NCBI RefSeq assembly: GCF_004025325.1
Contig: NZ_RSFE01000002.1
Coordinates: forward strand, 310,001-374,000
Direction of reading: 5' to 3'
Source: Pseudidiomarina gelatinasegens
GTDB taxonomy: Bacteria; Pseudomonadota; Gammaproteobacteria; Enterobacterales; Alteromonadaceae
Length of the DNA: 64,000 bases
The stretch's first letter is position 1, and each line of letters opens with the position of its first letter. Below are positions 1 through 9,605 of the stretch, in pieces. The notes beneath the pieces were generated by a model. The model did no database searches. It was not told the origin of the DNA and saw only the letters and a program-made list of their open reading frames with translations. Position numbers and translations under genes: made by a program.

Positions 1-793
1 AACGAACGAAAGTTAGTACATCAGCACCTTTCTGCTTCAGTAAATCTGCAACAGTGATTGATGGGTCTTTCACAAACGCTTGACCAGTCAAGCTGATCTC
101 GCCAGTGAATTTACGCATACGGCCTTCAACCATCTTCTCAGCAATTTCTTGTGGCTTGCCACTTTGCATTGCGATATCAAGTTGAATTGCACGTTCTTTC
201 TCAACCACTTCAGCTGATACATCTTCTGGCTTAACGAACTGTGGCGCACTTGCCGCAACATGCATCGCGATATCACGTGCTAAATCAGCGTCACCGCCAG
301 TAATAGCAACCAATACGCCGATACGACCGCCGTGAACATAAGACTCAACCAAGTCACCACCGTCAACAGTGATAACACGGCGAACATTCATGTTCTCGCC
401 AATTTTAGCAACTAACGCTTCGCGCACTTCTTCAACGCTACCGTCACCGATGTTGGTTGCTTTAAGCTTCTCAACGTCAGTTTCTTTGTTCGCGAAGGCT
501 GCATCGATAACTTTCTGGCCGAAAGCCAAGAAGCTGTCGTCACGTGCAACGAAGTCAGTTTCACAGTTCAATTCAACCAAAGTACCTACGTTACCTTCGG
601 TTTTAGTCAGGATTACACCTTCAGCAGCAACGCGACCAGCTTTCTTAGCTGCTTTCGCTTGACCACTTTTACGCATGTTTTCGATCGCCGCGTCGATATC
701 GCCGCCGGTCTCTTCCAATGCTTTTTTGCAATCCATCATGCCAGCGCCAGTGCGCTCGCGCAGTTCTTTAACCAGAGCTGCTGTAATAGCCAT
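1..793 (-). CDS. tsf: Elongation factor Ts (partial, C-terminus off the window)
   Basis: EF-Ts is the cytosolic guanine-nucleotide exchange factor that recycles EF-Tu-GDP during translation. The minus strand reads 264 codons from an ATG at 793 with no stop before base 1, so the C-terminus lies outside the window. The N-terminal UBA-like domain holds the family motif [17 protein letters not shown] at residues 10-26. A GAGGA ribosome binding site lies about 7 nt before the ATG. It follows rpsB by 25 bp with no terminator between, so it forms the usual rpsB-tsf operon. The truncation is only the window edge. Confidence 0.97.
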   Translation of the reverse strand, partial: MAITAALVKELRERTGAGMMDCKKALEETGGDIDAAIENMRKSGQAKAAKKAGRVAAEGVILTKTEGNVGTLVELNCETDFVARDDSFLAFGQKVIDAAFANKETDVEKLKATNIGDGSVEEVREALVAKIGENMNVRRVITVDGGDLVESYVHGGRIGVLVAITGGDADLARDIAMHVAASAPQFVKPEDVSAEVVEKERAIQLDIAMQSGKPQEIAEKMVEGRMRKFTGEISLTGQAFVKDPSITVADLLKQKGADVLTFVR

Positions 794-818
794 GTATTTG
801 TCCTCTAATCAGATGACT

Positions 819-1550
819 TTATTCAGTCTCGTCAGCTTCAACGAAATCGTCTGCTTTACCTTCAACAACAACGCCGCGCGCTTCGTTGATAGCTGTAGCA
901 GCTGCGTTCAAATACAGTTGCACTGCACGAATCGCATCGTCGTTGCCAGGAATTACATAATCAACGCCATCAGGGTTTGAGTTGGTATCAACGATTGAAA
1001 TAACTGGAATGCCCAGGTTATTCGCTTCTTTAATTGCAATGTGCTCATGATCAGCATCAACTACAAACAATACGTCTGGCAAGCCAGCCATATCTTTAAT
1101 ACCACCAAGGCTCTTCTCAAGCTTTTCCATTTCGCGTGAGTTCATCAACGCTTCTTTCTTGGTCAGCTTTTCGAAAGTGCCGTCTTGGCTCATGATTTCA
1201 AGTTCTTTCAAGCGCTTGATTGATTGACGAACTGTTTTCCAGTTAGTCAACATACCACCTAACCAGCGATGATTTACGTAGAACTGTTTACAGTTTACAG
1301 CTGCTTCTTGAACTGAATCTGATGCTGCACGCTTGGTGCCAACAAACAAAATTTTACCTTTGTTTGAAGCAACGTGTTGCAAGAAGTTCAACGCGTCGTT
1401 GAACATAGGAACAGTTTTTTCAAGGTTGATGATATGAATCTTGTTACGCGCGCCAAAAATGAATGGCTTCATTTTTGGGTTCCAGAAACGGGTTTGGTGA
1501 CCGAAATGTACACCAGCTTTCAGCATGTCACGCATTGACACGTTTGCCAT
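819..1550 (-). CDS. rpsB: 30S ribosomal protein S2
   Basis: S2 is a late-assembling small-subunit protein needed for S1 binding to the ribosome. The reading frame stays open upstream to 1748, but the family start is the ATG at 1550 ([19 protein letters not shown]), preceded by AAGGAAA at good spacing. That gives 243 residues, close to the E. coli length. The motif [13 protein letters not shown] sits at residues 15-27. The upstream extension would cross the structured leader and is rejected. It is co-transcribed with tsf and divergent from map. S2 is known in enterics to repress its own mRNA through the leader, and this leader is structured too. Confidence 0.97.
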   Translation of the reverse strand: MANVSMRDMLKAGVHFGHQTRFWNPKMKPFIFGARNKIHIINLEKTVPMFNDALNFLQHVASNKGKILFVGTKRAASDSVQEAAVNCKQFYVNHRWLGGMLTNWKTVRQSIKRLKELEIMSQDGTFEKLTKKEALMNSREMEKLEKSLGGIKDMAGLPDVLFVVDADHEHIAIKEANNLGIPVISIVDTNSNPDGVDYVIPGNDDAIRAVQLYLNAAATAINEARGVVVEGKADDFVEADETE

Positions 1551-1712
1551 GATCTTTTTCCTTATTAAGGGGTTATGCCTCCATACATCCCATAGTTCGA
1601 CCCGCGACGTAAACCGTTGTCTTGGGCACCCCGACCTATGTGTCGATGTATGTGTGTGGTTAAGTGTTAACGAAGTCGTTAACGTACTTTTAGTGTTTGC
1701 AATTCGAATTGC
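1551..1712 (-). promoter_or_regulatory. rpsB 5' leader, probable S2 autoregulatory element
   Basis: The leader is about 160 nt long and can fold on the minus-strand RNA. CATACATC (reverse of 1645-1652) pairs perfectly with GATGTATG (reverse of 1582-1589), enclosing a 55-nt loop. In that loop GGGGTGCC (reverse of 1625-1632) can pair with GGCATAACCCC (reverse of 1569-1579) just downstream of the helix, which would be a pseudoknot next to the ribosome binding site. Two palindromes lie near the 5' end: GCAATTCGAATTGC (1699-1712) and GTTAACGACTTCGTTAAC (1666-1683). Autogenous control of rpsB-tsf by S2 is known in gammaproteobacteria; the specific fold here is my reading. Confidence 0.65.
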
Positions 1713-1718
1713 GGGCGC

Positions 1719-1748
1719 TTTATACCATAAATAATGGCTATAAATCAA
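1719..1748 (-). promoter_or_regulatory. rpsB-tsf promoter
   Basis: Minus strand: TTGATT (reverse of 1743-1748), an 18-nt spacer, then TATAAA (reverse of 1719-1724), followed by the GC-rich discriminator GCGCCCGC. That discriminator is typical of growth-rate and stringently controlled ribosomal protein promoters. The predicted transcription start is near 1712, giving a leader of about 160 nt. Confidence 0.6.
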
Positions 1749-1842
1749 ATTTTATAGCGTATTTCCTGCGCTTCACGGCCTCGTCCTTTGCTGATAAACT
1801 ACACGCAATTAAATTGTATAAAGCACGGACTGAATCAGCCCC

Positions 1843-2634
1843 ATGAGCATTACTATTAAAACACCTGATGAAATTGAAAAAATGCGTGCAGCCGGCAAAC
1901 TCGCTGCGGACGTATTAGAAATGATCGGCCCTTATATTAAGGCCGGCGTAACCACTGCTGAAATTGATAAAATTTGTCACGATTATATCGTTGAACATGG
2001 CGCAATTCCTGCACCGCTCAATTATCACGGTTTTCCGAAGTCGGTGTGCACCTCATTAAATCATGTGGTTTGTCATGGCATTCCAAATGAGAAGCCACTT
2101 AAAGATGGCGACATCATGAACTTAGACGTGACCGTAAAGCTTGATGGCTATCACGGTGACACCTCGAAAATGTTTGTTGTGGGTGGTAAACCAAGCATTC
2201 TCGCTGAGCGTTTAATTCGTGTCACCCAAGAATGTTTATACATGGCAATTAAAATGGTCAAACCGGGCATGCGCACTGGCGACTTTGCCGCAGTAATTCA
2301 AAAGCATGCTGAACAGCATGGTTACGCCATTGTGCGTGAATATTGTGGCCACGGTATTGGCGCGGTGTTTCACGAAGAGCCACAAATTCTGCATTACGGC
2401 ACTGCAGGCACTGGCGATTTATTAGAGCCAGGCATGTGTTTCACTATCGAACCCATGGTGAATGCGGGCAAACGCCACACCAAACTAATGCGTGATGGTT
2501 GGACCGTACTGACGAAAGACCGCAGCCTGAGCGCCCAATGGGAACACACGCTGTTAGTCACCGAAGACGGCGTTGAAGTTTTAACCCTGCGTAGCGACGA
2601 AGATTTGCCACGCGTTATTCATCACGAGAGCTAA
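1843..2634 (+). CDS. map: Type I methionine aminopeptidase
   Basis: Removes the initiator methionine from nascent proteins in the cytosol; a two-metal peptidase of the pita-bread fold. The 263 residues match the bacterial type I length, with no N-terminal zinc-finger extension. The active-site set is visible: His78 in NHVVCHG, metal ligands Asp95 (NLDVTV) and Asp106 (GDTS), His170 (CGHGIG), Glu203 (TIEPM) and Glu234 (WEHT). It is divergent from rpsB, as in many gammaproteobacteria, and stops 6 bp before glnD, so the two are likely co-transcribed. A TATAAA at 1817-1822 is a possible -10 box; no convincing -35 was found. Confidence 0.97.
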   Translation: MSITIKTPDEIEKMRAAGKLAADVLEMIGPYIKAGVTTAEIDKICHDYIVEHGAIPAPLNYHGFPKSVCTSLNHVVCHGIPNEKPLKDGDIMNLDVTVKLDGYHGDTSKMFVVGGKPSILAERLIRVTQECLYMAIKMVKPGMRTGDFAAVIQKHAEQHGYAIVREYCGHGIGAVFHEEPQILHYGTAGTGDLLEPGMCFTIEPMVNAGKRHTKLMRDGWTVLTKDRSLSAQWEHTLLVTEDGVEVLTLRSDEDLPRVIHHES

Positions 2635-2640
2635 CGCACC

Positions 2641-5247
2641 ATGCACAGCGCCCCTCCTTGCTGGCCGAAACCGGTCACTTTAAGCTCGGGGCGCGATTGC
2701 CTCGAAGCCTACCACACGTGGTCCGCCGAAGCCTTTGTAACCGCTGATATTGACTTTCTCTTAGCTCACCGCAGCGAATTTATTGATACCTTGCTGCAAC
2801 AGCTGTGGCAGCAGTTCAAGTTGCATAAAACCCAAATCAGTTTAATTGCAGTCGGCGGCTACGGTCGTGGCCATCTGCACCCACAATCCGACATTGACCT
2901 GTTGTTTTTGCATGAAACTGATCTCAATGACACAGAACAACAGGCCATTCGCAACTTCATTCAACTGCTGTGGGATCTACGCCTGGACGTTGGCCACAGT
3001 GTACGTACACCAGCGCAATGCTTTGAACAAGCAGCTGCCGATGTAACTGTGGCCACTAGCTTGCTCGAGCAACGTCTCATTTGTGGCGACAAGAATCTTG
3101 CAGATGCATTTTTGTGGCAGGTACAACGTGACTTCCCTTGGTCGAGTCGCGCCTTTTATCAAGCCAAATTTAACGAGCAGCAAGAACGGCATCAACGCTA
3201 CCATGGCTCCGCTTACAACCTAGAGCCAAATGTTAAAAGTAATCCTGGCGGCTTACGTGATATACAAACCATCGGATGGATAGCCAAGCGGCACTTTCAC
3301 ACCCAAAATGATGAAACGCTAGTTCAGCACGGCTATATCAGCGCCGAAGAGTTACTTGAACTGCGTGAATATCAACAATTGTTAGGCCGTATTCGATTTG
3401 CGCTGCATTTAGAGGCCGACAAAAAGGAAGATCGACTACTTTTTGACTATCAACCCGGTATTGCCGCGCGACTGGGTTATGGCGAACCCGGTAAACGTGC
3501 CGTAGAAGCCATGATGAAGGACTATTTCAATGCGGTGGTGGGTGTCACTGAGCTGAACGAGATGCTACTGCAGTTTTTTGAACAAACCATTCTTGGCGAT
3601 GCAAGCGATATTACAAGAAAGCAGCTTGACGATAACTTCGAAGCCATTGGCTCACTCATTGCGGCTCGTCACGACAGTGTTTTTGAAGCCCCAGAGAATC
3701 TATTGCGGTGCATGCTCCTGGTTGCACAAAATAACCAAATTAAGCACTTACAGGCACATACCATTCGCCTGTTACGCAATGCGCGTCGGGTTTTACGCCA
3801 GCCGCTCAATAGCCTGCCCGCGTGCCGCAAACTGTTTATGCAACTCATAAGCCACCCGCGTGGCTGCGGCGACGCCTTTCGCTTAATGCACAAACACCAA
3901 TTGCTAGCACACTATCTGCCACAGTGGCAGCAAATAGTCGGTCAGATGCAATTTGACTTGTTTCATGCCTATACGGTTGATGAACACACCTTTCGCTTGG
4001 TTCGCAATCTCTACCGGTACAGCGAACCCGAATACCAACAGGAATTTCCACTGTGTGCCGAGATTGTCGCCACCATGGACAAACCGGAACTGCTCTACCT
4101 TGCCGGTATATTTCACGACATTGCCAAGGGCCGCGGCGGCGATCATTCCGAATTAGGCGAAGTGGATGCACTTAATTTTTCTCAGCAACACAATCTTGAC
4201 GACCACGATGGCGAATTAATTGCCTGGCTGGTGCGTCACCATCTCATTATGTCGGTAACCGCACAAAAACGTGATATCCACGATCCTGAAGTTGTCCGCC
4301 TGTTTGCCGAAACAGTTGGCTCACCGCGTCACTTGGATTATTTGTATTGCCTGACCGTTGCTGACATTCGTGCCACCAACAGCAGTTTATGGAATAACTG
4401 GAAAGCCACTTTGTTGGAAAACCTCTATCAGGCCACCAAACAGTTTTTGGCACAGAGCAAACCTTCCGCAGCAACGGAAATGCGCCAGCGTATTCATCAG
4501 CATCAAGCACACGCCATGGGCTTGCTGCTTAGCCTTGGTTTCGATGCTCAGCCGGTTAATGAATTATGGAGCAGGTTTACCGCCGATTATTTCTTACGGC
4601 ACCAACCGGAACAAATTGCATGGCATTCACAGTACATTTTGGCTGCCGAGTCCGATGATCAATTGCCGATAATTCTAGTAGGCGATGAGAATAACCAAGG
4701 CACCACCGAATTATTCGTTTACCACCTTGAACACGAAAACCTATTTGCGGCGGTCGCAGCGGTTCTCGATAGCCAAGCGCTGAGCATTCATGACGCACAA
4801 ATTTTGGCAACCCGCGACGGCTATGTCATGGATACTTTTGTGGTGCTGCAAGATGACGGTGAGCCACTTACTGACGTGCGCCGCATCGAATCCCTCAAGC
4901 AGCAGTTGCATGATGTACTGCGCCAGCGCCAGCCTGCGCCGGGGGCACAACGACGGCTTCCACGGCAACTGCGTAGCTTTAATGTGCCAACCAAAGTCGA
5001 GTTTGTAAGCGAGCGCAACCCGCGTCGCACGGCCTTTGAATTGACCGCACTTGATCGCCCCGGGCTGGTTGCTCATGTTGCCAAAGTGCTTCAGGCATTG
5101 GATTTAAACATACTAACCGCTAAAATCACCACCGTCGGCGAACAAGCTGAGGATTTATTCACAGTTACCACGCGGCGTAATGAAGCGCTTAATGATGAAC
5201 AGAAGCGGAACTTGCGTCAGCAGATCATCGCTGCCTTGGATAATTAA
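2641..5247 (+). CDS. glnD: Bifunctional [PII] uridylyltransferase / uridylyl-removing enzyme
   Basis: Senses glutamine and uridylylates or deuridylylates PII proteins, setting glutamine synthetase and NtrBC activity. The 868 residues are near the family length. The N-terminal nucleotidyltransferase motif [16 protein letters not shown] is at 72-87 (Asp84 and Asp86 are the metal ligands). The HD phosphohydrolase motif [16 protein letters not shown] begins at residue 491 (uridylyl-removing activity). Two C-terminal ACT domains follow from about residue 690, the last near 797-868 with the [14 protein letters not shown] signature. All domains look intact. It lies 6 bp after map and 44 bp before dapD; the map-glnD-dapD order is common in gammaproteobacteria. 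Confidence 0.97.
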   Translation: MHSAPPCWPKPVTLSSGRDCLEAYHTWSAEAFVTADIDFLLAHRSEFIDTLLQQLWQQFKLHKTQISLIAVGGYGRGHLHPQSDIDLLFLHETDLNDTEQQAIRNFIQLLWDLRLDVGHSVRTPAQCFEQAAADVTVATSLLEQRLICGDKNLADAFLWQVQRDFPWSSRAFYQAKFNEQQERHQRYHGSAYNLEPNVKSNPGGLRDIQTIGWIAKRHFHTQNDETLVQHGYISAEELLELREYQQLLGRIRFALHLEADKKEDRLLFDYQPGIAARLGYGEPGKRAVEAMMKDYFNAVVGVTELNEMLLQFFEQTILGDASDITRKQLDDNFEAIGSLIAARHDSVFEAPENLLRCMLLVAQNNQIKHLQAHTIRLLRNARRVLRQPLNSLPACRKLFMQLISHPRGCGDAFRLMHKHQLLAHYLPQWQQIVGQMQFDLFHAYTVDEHTFRLVRNLYRYSEPEYQQEFPLCAEIVATMDKPELLYLAGIFHDIAKGRGGDHSELGEVDALNFSQQHNLDDHDGELIAWLVRHHLIMSVTAQKRDIHDPEVVRLFAETVGSPRHLDYLYCLTVADIRATNSSLWNNWKATLLENLYQATKQFLAQSKPSAATEMRQRIHQHQAHAMGLLLSLGFDAQPVNELWSRFTADYFLRHQPEQIAWHSQYILAAESDDQLPIILVGDENNQGTTELFVYHLEHENLFAAVAAVLDSQALSIHDAQILATRDGYVMDTFVVLQDDGEPLTDVRRIESLKQQLHDVLRQRQPAPGAQRRLPRQLRSFNVPTKVEFVSERNPRRTAFELTALDRPGLVAHVAKVLQALDLNILTAKITTVGEQAEDLFTVTTRRNEALNDEQKRNLRQQIIAALDN

Positions 5248-5291
5248 TCAGGCGTATTTACACGCCACTGAATGATGTAACAGGATATAAA

Positions 5292-6116
5292 ATGACCACC
5301 TTACAAACACGTATTGAAGCTGCGTTTGAGCAGCGCACAGAGATTTCTCCAAGTCGCGTTCCAGCTGAGCTGCAACGTGATTTAACCGAAGTTATTCAAA
5401 AAATTGATCAAGGTGAACTGCGTGTCGCGGAGAAAATAAACGGGCAATGGGTGGTAAACGAATGGTTGAAGAAAGCGGTACTGCTGTCGTTCCGCACGCA
5501 AGATAATCACCTGATGAACGGCGGCGAAACCCGCTTTTTCGACAAAGTGGATAGCAAGTTTATAGGCTATGACGATGCCCGCTTCCGTGCCGAGGGCATG
5601 CGCGTTGTACCGCCTGCTATGGTGCGAAAAGGCGCATTTATCGGTCGCAACGTAGTACTCATGCCTTCGTACGTAAATATCGGCGCGTTTGTTGATGAAG
5701 GCACCATGGTCGATACCTGGGCTACCGTTGGCTCATGCGCACAGATTGGTAAAAACGTGCATTTGTCAGGCGGCGTTGGTATTGGTGGTGTACTTGAGCC
5801 ACTGCAAGCAGCGCCTACCATCATTGAAGACAACTGTTTCATCGGCGCCCGTTCAGAAATTGTTGAAGGGGTAATCGTAGAAGAAGGCGCGGTGATTTCA
5901 ATGGGTGTTTACATTGGTCAAAGCACCCGTATATATGACCGTGAAACCGGTGAAATTCATTATGGCCGCGTGCCAGCAGGTGCAGTCGTAGTGCCTGGCA
6001 ACCTGCCAGCAAAAGATGGTACCCATAGCCTTTACGCAGCCATTATTGTGAAAAAGGTTGACGCTAAAACCCGTGCCAAAGTAAGTATCAACGAATTACT
6101 TCGCGCAGGTGATTAA
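5292..6116 (+). CDS. dapD: 2,3,4,5-tetrahydropyridine-2,6-dicarboxylate N-succinyltransferase
   Basis: Transfers succinyl from succinyl-CoA to tetrahydrodipicolinate in the succinylase branch of lysine and meso-diaminopimelate synthesis, feeding peptidoglycan. The 274 residues match the family. The first 100 residues are the helical N-terminal domain; then comes a left-handed beta-helix of hexapeptide repeats (for example [24 protein letters not shown]) to about residue 235. AGGA lies 6 nt before the ATG at 5292. A short GC hairpin (5251-5266) separates it from glnD but lacks a T-tract, so read-through from glnD is likely. Its stop overlaps the convergent truC stop by 4 bp. Confidence 0.97.
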   Translation: MTTLQTRIEAAFEQRTEISPSRVPAELQRDLTEVIQKIDQGELRVAEKINGQWVVNEWLKKAVLLSFRTQDNHLMNGGETRFFDKVDSKFIGYDDARFRAEGMRVVPPAMVRKGAFIGRNVVLMPSYVNIGAFVDEGTMVDTWATVGSCAQIGKNVHLSGGVGIGGVLEPLQAAPTIIEDNCFIGARSEIVEGVIVEEGAVISMGVYIGQSTRIYDRETGEIHYGRVPAGAVVVPGNLPAKDGTHSLYAAIIVKKVDAKTRAKVSINELLRAGD

Positions 6117-6838
6117 TCCGTTTGGAACGGCTTGAGTAAATCATCCGGTAACGGCAGTTCAATATGAACTGCCGTTTTTGTATGCGGGTGATCAAAGCGC
6201 AGCGATGTTGCCGCCAACATCAGTCGGTTTAAGCCAAAATGCTCACGGAAAAAGCGGTTGTGCCGCCCATCACCGTGATTACTGTCACCGATTATCGGAT
6301 GGCGTAAGTGCGACATATGTCGCCGCAGTTGGTGCTTGCGGCCTGTTTCAGGGTGCAGTTCAACCAATGAATAACGCGATGTCGGGTGTCGTTTCCCAAC
6401 CGCAAACGGCAATTCAATACGCTGTAAACATCGGTACTCGGTAACTGCCTCTTGCGCCTCTTTGTCTTGATTCGCCTGCGCGTCGGCTATTTTATCCAGT
6501 TCTTCTTTGAGTGGATAATCCAACAGGCCGTCATCGATGTATCCGCGCACAACGGCGTGATACACCTTTTCAATTTGTCGGCTGGTGAAAATTTCCGTCA
6601 TTGCGCGTGCCGTATCAGCATCTTTTGCAAATAACAAAATTCCTGAGGTAGGCCGGTCTAAACGGTGCACTGGGTATACCCGTTGACCAATTTGATCGCG
6701 AACTTTCTGGAGCGCAAATTCAGTCGCCTCACGCGCAATCCAGCTACGATGTACCAAGAGCCCGCTAGGTTTGTCGACCGCTACAAAGTAATCATCTTGG
6801 AATAAGATGGTCAGGTCGTGATTGAAATTAGACGTCAT
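6113..6838 (-). CDS. truC: tRNA pseudouridine(65) synthase
   Basis: RluA-family pseudouridine synthase. The N-terminus ([11 protein letters not shown], residues 23-33, then [21 protein letters not shown]) closely follows the TruC subfamily, which modifies U65 of tRNA-Ile1 and tRNA-Asp. The catalytic Asp is residue 61 in HRLDRPTSG. Its 241 residues are the right size for a family member without an S4 domain. It starts inside the end of yqcC (11-bp overlap), the same yqcC-truC pairing found in E. coli, so the two are translated from one message. Subfamily assignment rests on motif resemblance. Confidence 0.88.
   Translation of the reverse strand: MTSNFNHDLTILFQDDYFVAVDKPSGLLVHRSWIAREATEFALQKVRDQIGQRVYPVHRLDRPTSGILLFAKDADTARAMTEIFTSRQIEKVYHAVVRGYIDDGLLDYPLKEELDKIADAQANQDKEAQEAVTEYRCLQRIELPFAVGKRHPTSRYSLVELHPETGRKHQLRRHMSHLRHPIIGDSNHGDGRHNRFFREHFGLNRLMLAATSLRFDHPHTKTAVHIELPLPDDLLKPFQTD
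6150..6179 (+). terminator. Rho-independent terminator for dapD, inside truC
   Basis: A perfect stem, ACGGCAGTTC (6151-6160) with GAACTGCCGT (6166-6175), loop AATAT, is followed by a T run (6175-6179). It sits 34 bp after the dapD stop but within the 3' coding end of convergent truC, whose last codons must therefore encode the palindrome (residues [11 protein letters not shown]). Confidence 0.75.
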
Positions 6839-7172
6839 CGGCTAACGGGTCAGCTCCGCTCAATAAAATATCAAACTCACGTAAGCTCGCGATCAAGCCT
6901 TCATGATGTTCCATTTCTTCCCGATAAACATGAGTTGCCATGGGGCTTACCGCAATGTTTTGCGGCAACGGGTGCTCACCATCCAGCATCGACCACATGC
7001 GTGGCAACATAATAAATTGCAGCCACTGATGAAAATCAAGGGTGTCCATAGCAAACGGTTCCGTACTCGCCAAAGCTTGTGAGGACGGGTAATGCGTCTG
7101 CCATAACCCCAGACAATTCAACTCAGCTTCTATACGCTCGAGCAAACGAGCAGCTCGTTGTCGTTGGTCCAT
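6828..7172 (-). CDS. yqcC: YqcC family protein (DUF446)
   Basis: Small conserved gammaproteobacterial protein of unknown function, 114 residues and mostly helical, with the typical WLQFIMLPRMWSML stretch in the middle and a C-terminal acidic tail. The frame is open to 7184, but the upstream GTG lies inside the ribosome binding site: GGAGG is 5 nt before the ATG at 7172, which I take as the start. It overlaps truC by 11 bp, preserving the yqcC-truC order known in enterics. No catalytic motif is apparent. Confidence 0.85.
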   Translation of the reverse strand: MDQRQRAARLLERIEAELNCLGLWQTHYPSSQALASTEPFAMDTLDFHQWLQFIMLPRMWSMLDGEHPLPQNIAVSPMATHVYREEMEHHEGLIASLREFDILLSGADPLADDV

Positions 7173-7244
7173 GACTACCTCCACGACTTATTTTAGTTAT
7201 AATGGCCGTCATCTTTAAGCAAAATTGAAAATGATGCAAGTTTC

Positions 7245-8261
7245 ATGACCATAACAAACCTAGCTGAATTACTCAGCGAGAGCCAAAGCGACTTCGTTGT
7301 ATATGATTTAGGCCGCCGCGTACAAGCCATCGATGCGGATACATTCAGTGCCATATGTGCACAACAACGCCCCTACCCTTACCCGCTGCAAGATCATGCT
7401 TGGTTTGCCGTGGTGTTCTGGCCACAGCGCACCGCCGAGCAACCTGAACCCTTTTTATGGTTCCTGAAAATGCCATTAGACGAGCGTGGTTTGCTCAATC
7501 ATGCTGCGCAACAAGAGTTTATGACGCACGTTATCGCCATGTTGGGCCAACAAATTACGGGGGCACTGAGCGATGAACAAGAGCAACAGTTGCAGCAATC
7601 AGCTTACTTGTTTACGCCCTCTGAGGCTAAACGCGCGGCTGTGCATGCACAACTCACTGCACGTTGGCAGCGCCCGCCGTCGCGCTATTATCAAGCAGCA
7701 CAGAGTGAACTGCTTCAACCAACCGCTGAAGGCTGGCAGCAGCTTGGCATTCAGGGTATTCATGATGTTGCCGCACGGCTGCATGATGATGCTGCAACAG
7801 CAACGGCTATTGCCGAAAATTTCGCGCAGTATCCAGAACCATTGCAAAATGCTTTAGCCGAGGCACTCGAACACACAGCGGCACCGCAAACCATGAAAGA
7901 GCAATTACTAGCCGGAGTGACTAGCAATAGCAGTCAGGTACGGCTGAATAGCTTGCGCGCGCTTGCTGGGCTTGCATCGGATGCCACACTGCAACAGCAC
8001 CTCGCGCAGCGTATACCTGTTGCCACCGCCGACGAATTAGTAATTATCGTCGCCAGACTTTGGCCGGCGCTTTGTGGCGATTTAATGGAAGCTTATTTAC
8101 TACGATGCGCAGAACTCAACAATTCCGCCCTGTTCGCAGGCATTGTTCGTGATATCCTGCGCCTTCCTGATACCCGCATATTCGCGCTGGGTTTAGTGCA
8201 GCGTAACGACTTACCGACACCGCTGTACAAAGCTTGGCAGCAATTTATTGGAGCGCAATAA
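7245..8261 (+). CDS. DUF3549 family protein
   Basis: Conserved gammaproteobacterial protein of unknown function (338 residues), recognised by its N-terminal block SDFVVYDLGRRV (about 15-26) and by FLWFLKMPLDERGLL near residue 67. The second half (about 170-330) is a run of amphipathic helices, rich in Ala and Leu, that resembles an armadillo/HEAT-like solenoid. No signal peptide or membrane segment, so probably cytosolic. A perfect TATAAT (7198-7203) lies 42 bp upstream, but no good -35 was found. Its stop overlaps the start of the next gene (TAATG), and the DUF3549-DUF3301 pairing is conserved in related genera. Confidence 0.8.
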   Translation: MTITNLAELLSESQSDFVVYDLGRRVQAIDADTFSAICAQQRPYPYPLQDHAWFAVVFWPQRTAEQPEPFLWFLKMPLDERGLLNHAAQQEFMTHVIAMLGQQITGALSDEQEQQLQQSAYLFTPSEAKRAAVHAQLTARWQRPPSRYYQAAQSELLQPTAEGWQQLGIQGIHDVAARLHDDAATATAIAENFAQYPEPLQNALAEALEHTAAPQTMKEQLLAGVTSNSSQVRLNSLRALAGLASDATLQQHLAQRIPVATADELVIIVARLWPALCGDLMEAYLLRCAELNNSALFAGIVRDILRLPDTRIFALGLVQRNDLPTPLYKAWQQFIGAQ

Positions 8262-8572
8262 TGGTTCTAGCTGACGCCATTGCATTGTTATTGGTTGGTT
8301 TTGTCGTATTGATCTTCTGGCAAGGTCGTCGCCAAGCTGAACAGGCGCGGCGATACGTTGAACAATACTGCAAGCAACAACAATTGCAGTTTCTTGATAT
8401 TGCTTGGCAAGGCGGTCGCCCAGCCAAGTTGCAACGCCACCTCGGTTGGTTGAGCCGCTATGAATTCGGCTTTAGCAGCGATGGCGAAAGCCGCTATAAC
8501 GGCCAAGCTACGCTACTCAATATGCGCTTGGTTGAAATTACGACCCCGCCGCACCGGGTCCCGAGCCCTTAG
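8261..8572 (+). CDS. DUF3301 family membrane-anchored protein
   Basis: The 103-residue product starts with a single hydrophobic segment (about residues 4-20, ADAIALLLVGFVVLIFW), then a short Gln/Arg-rich helix and a cytoplasmic C-terminal domain typical of DUF3301. The frame is open to 8234, but the ATG at 8261 overlaps the preceding TAA and has GGAG at good spacing, so I use it. Function unknown; presumed co-translated with DUF3549. Its last 35 bp overlap the convergent Mpo1-like gene. Confidence 0.75.
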   Translation: MVLADAIALLLVGFVVLIFWQGRRQAEQARRYVEQYCKQQQLQFLDIAWQGGRPAKLQRHLGWLSRYEFGFSSDGESRYNGQATLLNMRLVEITTPPHRVPSP

Positions 8573-8879
8573 GGCCTGACTTGATACCGATTAGGCTCAG
8601 CAAAAACTGGCCGTACATAACCCAGTCACCAAGCAATGAATAAGCCGGATATTTAAACGTAGCCGGCTTATTGTGTTCAAAACCAAAATGCCCCAACCAC
8701 GCGAAACCATAGCCAACCAGAGGAATGGCCAGTAACCAAAGCCATTGTTGCGCGACAATTGCATAAACCAACACCGCAATCACTAACGTGCTACCAATAT
8801 AATGCATGGCACGGCAACGGCGATCAGAGTGTTCTTTTAAGTAATACGGATAAAACTCCGCAAAGCTTTTAAATTGCAC
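8538..8879 (-). CDS. Mpo1-like / DUF962 family membrane protein
   Basis: A 113-residue protein with the family pattern SFAEFYPYYLKEHSDRRCRAMHYIG, two to three hydrophobic helices (about 29-60 and 83-97) and the conserved block AWLGHFGFEHNKPATFKYP. The eukaryotic relative Mpo1 is an iron dioxygenase in alpha-oxidation of 2-hydroxy fatty acids; the conserved His residues (His27, His64, His69) fit metal binding. The bacterial role is not established. It overlaps the upstream GNAT gene by 11 bp, so they are co-translated, and overlaps DUF3301 tail to tail. Confidence 0.75.
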   Translation of the reverse strand: MQFKSFAEFYPYYLKEHSDRRCRAMHYIGSTLVIAVLVYAIVAQQWLWLLAIPLVGYGFAWLGHFGFEHNKPATFKYPAYSLLGDWVMYGQFLLSLIGIKSGPKGSGPGAAGS

Positions 8880-9534
8880 GACTCACCTCATCTAATTGTG
8901 AACGTGACTGAAACATCAGCTTACCGCTAATATCGCCAACGTTTAATTCTTGCACCAATTCATAACCGTGTTGTTCGAATAAGCTTAGATGTTGCGGCTG
9001 AGTTACATACACAGCAATACCACGCGACTCGGGCTCATCGTCGATTGCTGATTGCGCCGCGCGAACCAATAAGTCACCCCAGCCTTGTTGCTGATAACGT
9101 GGGCTAACCGCAATAAAAGCCAGCATGTGGTAATCATCACCATGCACAGCCTCTTGAATCAACCGCTCTTTTTCAAGCAACTGCATGGTGCTGACATAAC
9201 CGGCTGTCAGCAACATTTTTAAACGCCAATGCCAATACTTGCCTGGGCCAAAACTTTTGCCCGGCTGCGTCAAGCAAACCACCCCAATTAACGAGTCGCC
9301 GTCAAACACGCCCAGCATAGGCTGTTTCGCTTCCCAAAACGCCATCAATTCTTCACGAATGGCTGCACGTAGGCGTTTTTCGTAGTCCGGCTTATCAGCC
9401 TGAAAAATTGCCATTAATAATGCATCATCGTAATACGCTTGGTAGAGCAGCGAAGCTGCCATTTTCAAATCTTCAGCAACCAAGTAAGTCAACTGGCCAT
9501 CACGCAGTTGAGCTGGGTTTATTGTTGTTGTCAT
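8869..9534 (-). CDS. GNAT family N-acetyltransferase
   Basis: The 221-residue protein has a GNAT fold: beta strand FIAVSPRYQQQGWGDLLV (about 140-157) is motif A, which binds the acetyl-CoA pyrophosphate through the Q-x-x-G-x-G/A loop, and motif B follows near ISLFEQHGYE-type residues (about 185-195). The N-terminal half has two long helices with an aromatic-rich centre (YWHWRLKMLL). Substrate unknown. Overlaps the Mpo1-like gene by 11 bp and is followed upstream by a 71-bp gap to syd, which may carry its promoter. Confidence 0.82.
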   Translation of the reverse strand: MTTTINPAQLRDGQLTYLVAEDLKMAASLLYQAYYDDALLMAIFQADKPDYEKRLRAAIREELMAFWEAKQPMLGVFDGDSLIGVVCLTQPGKSFGPGKYWHWRLKMLLTAGYVSTMQLLEKERLIQEAVHGDDYHMLAFIAVSPRYQQQGWGDLLVRAAQSAIDDEPESRGIAVYVTQPQHLSLFEQHGYELVQELNVGDISGKLMFQSRSQLDEVSRAI

Positions 9535-9605
9535 TTTTTACCCCTGATAATTGCTCAATTACTTTCTATGTCTCGATGCAATTCAAGTTACTTGATTCAG
9601 ATCAA

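Noticed and set aside
1551-1748. N-terminal extension of rpsB to 1748
   Set aside because: It would translate the structured leader and promoter; the family start and ribosome binding site are at 1550.
5251-5266. Hairpin GGCGT/ACGCC after glnD as a terminator
   Set aside because: Only a 5-bp stem and no T-tract; dapD follows closely, so read-through is more likely.
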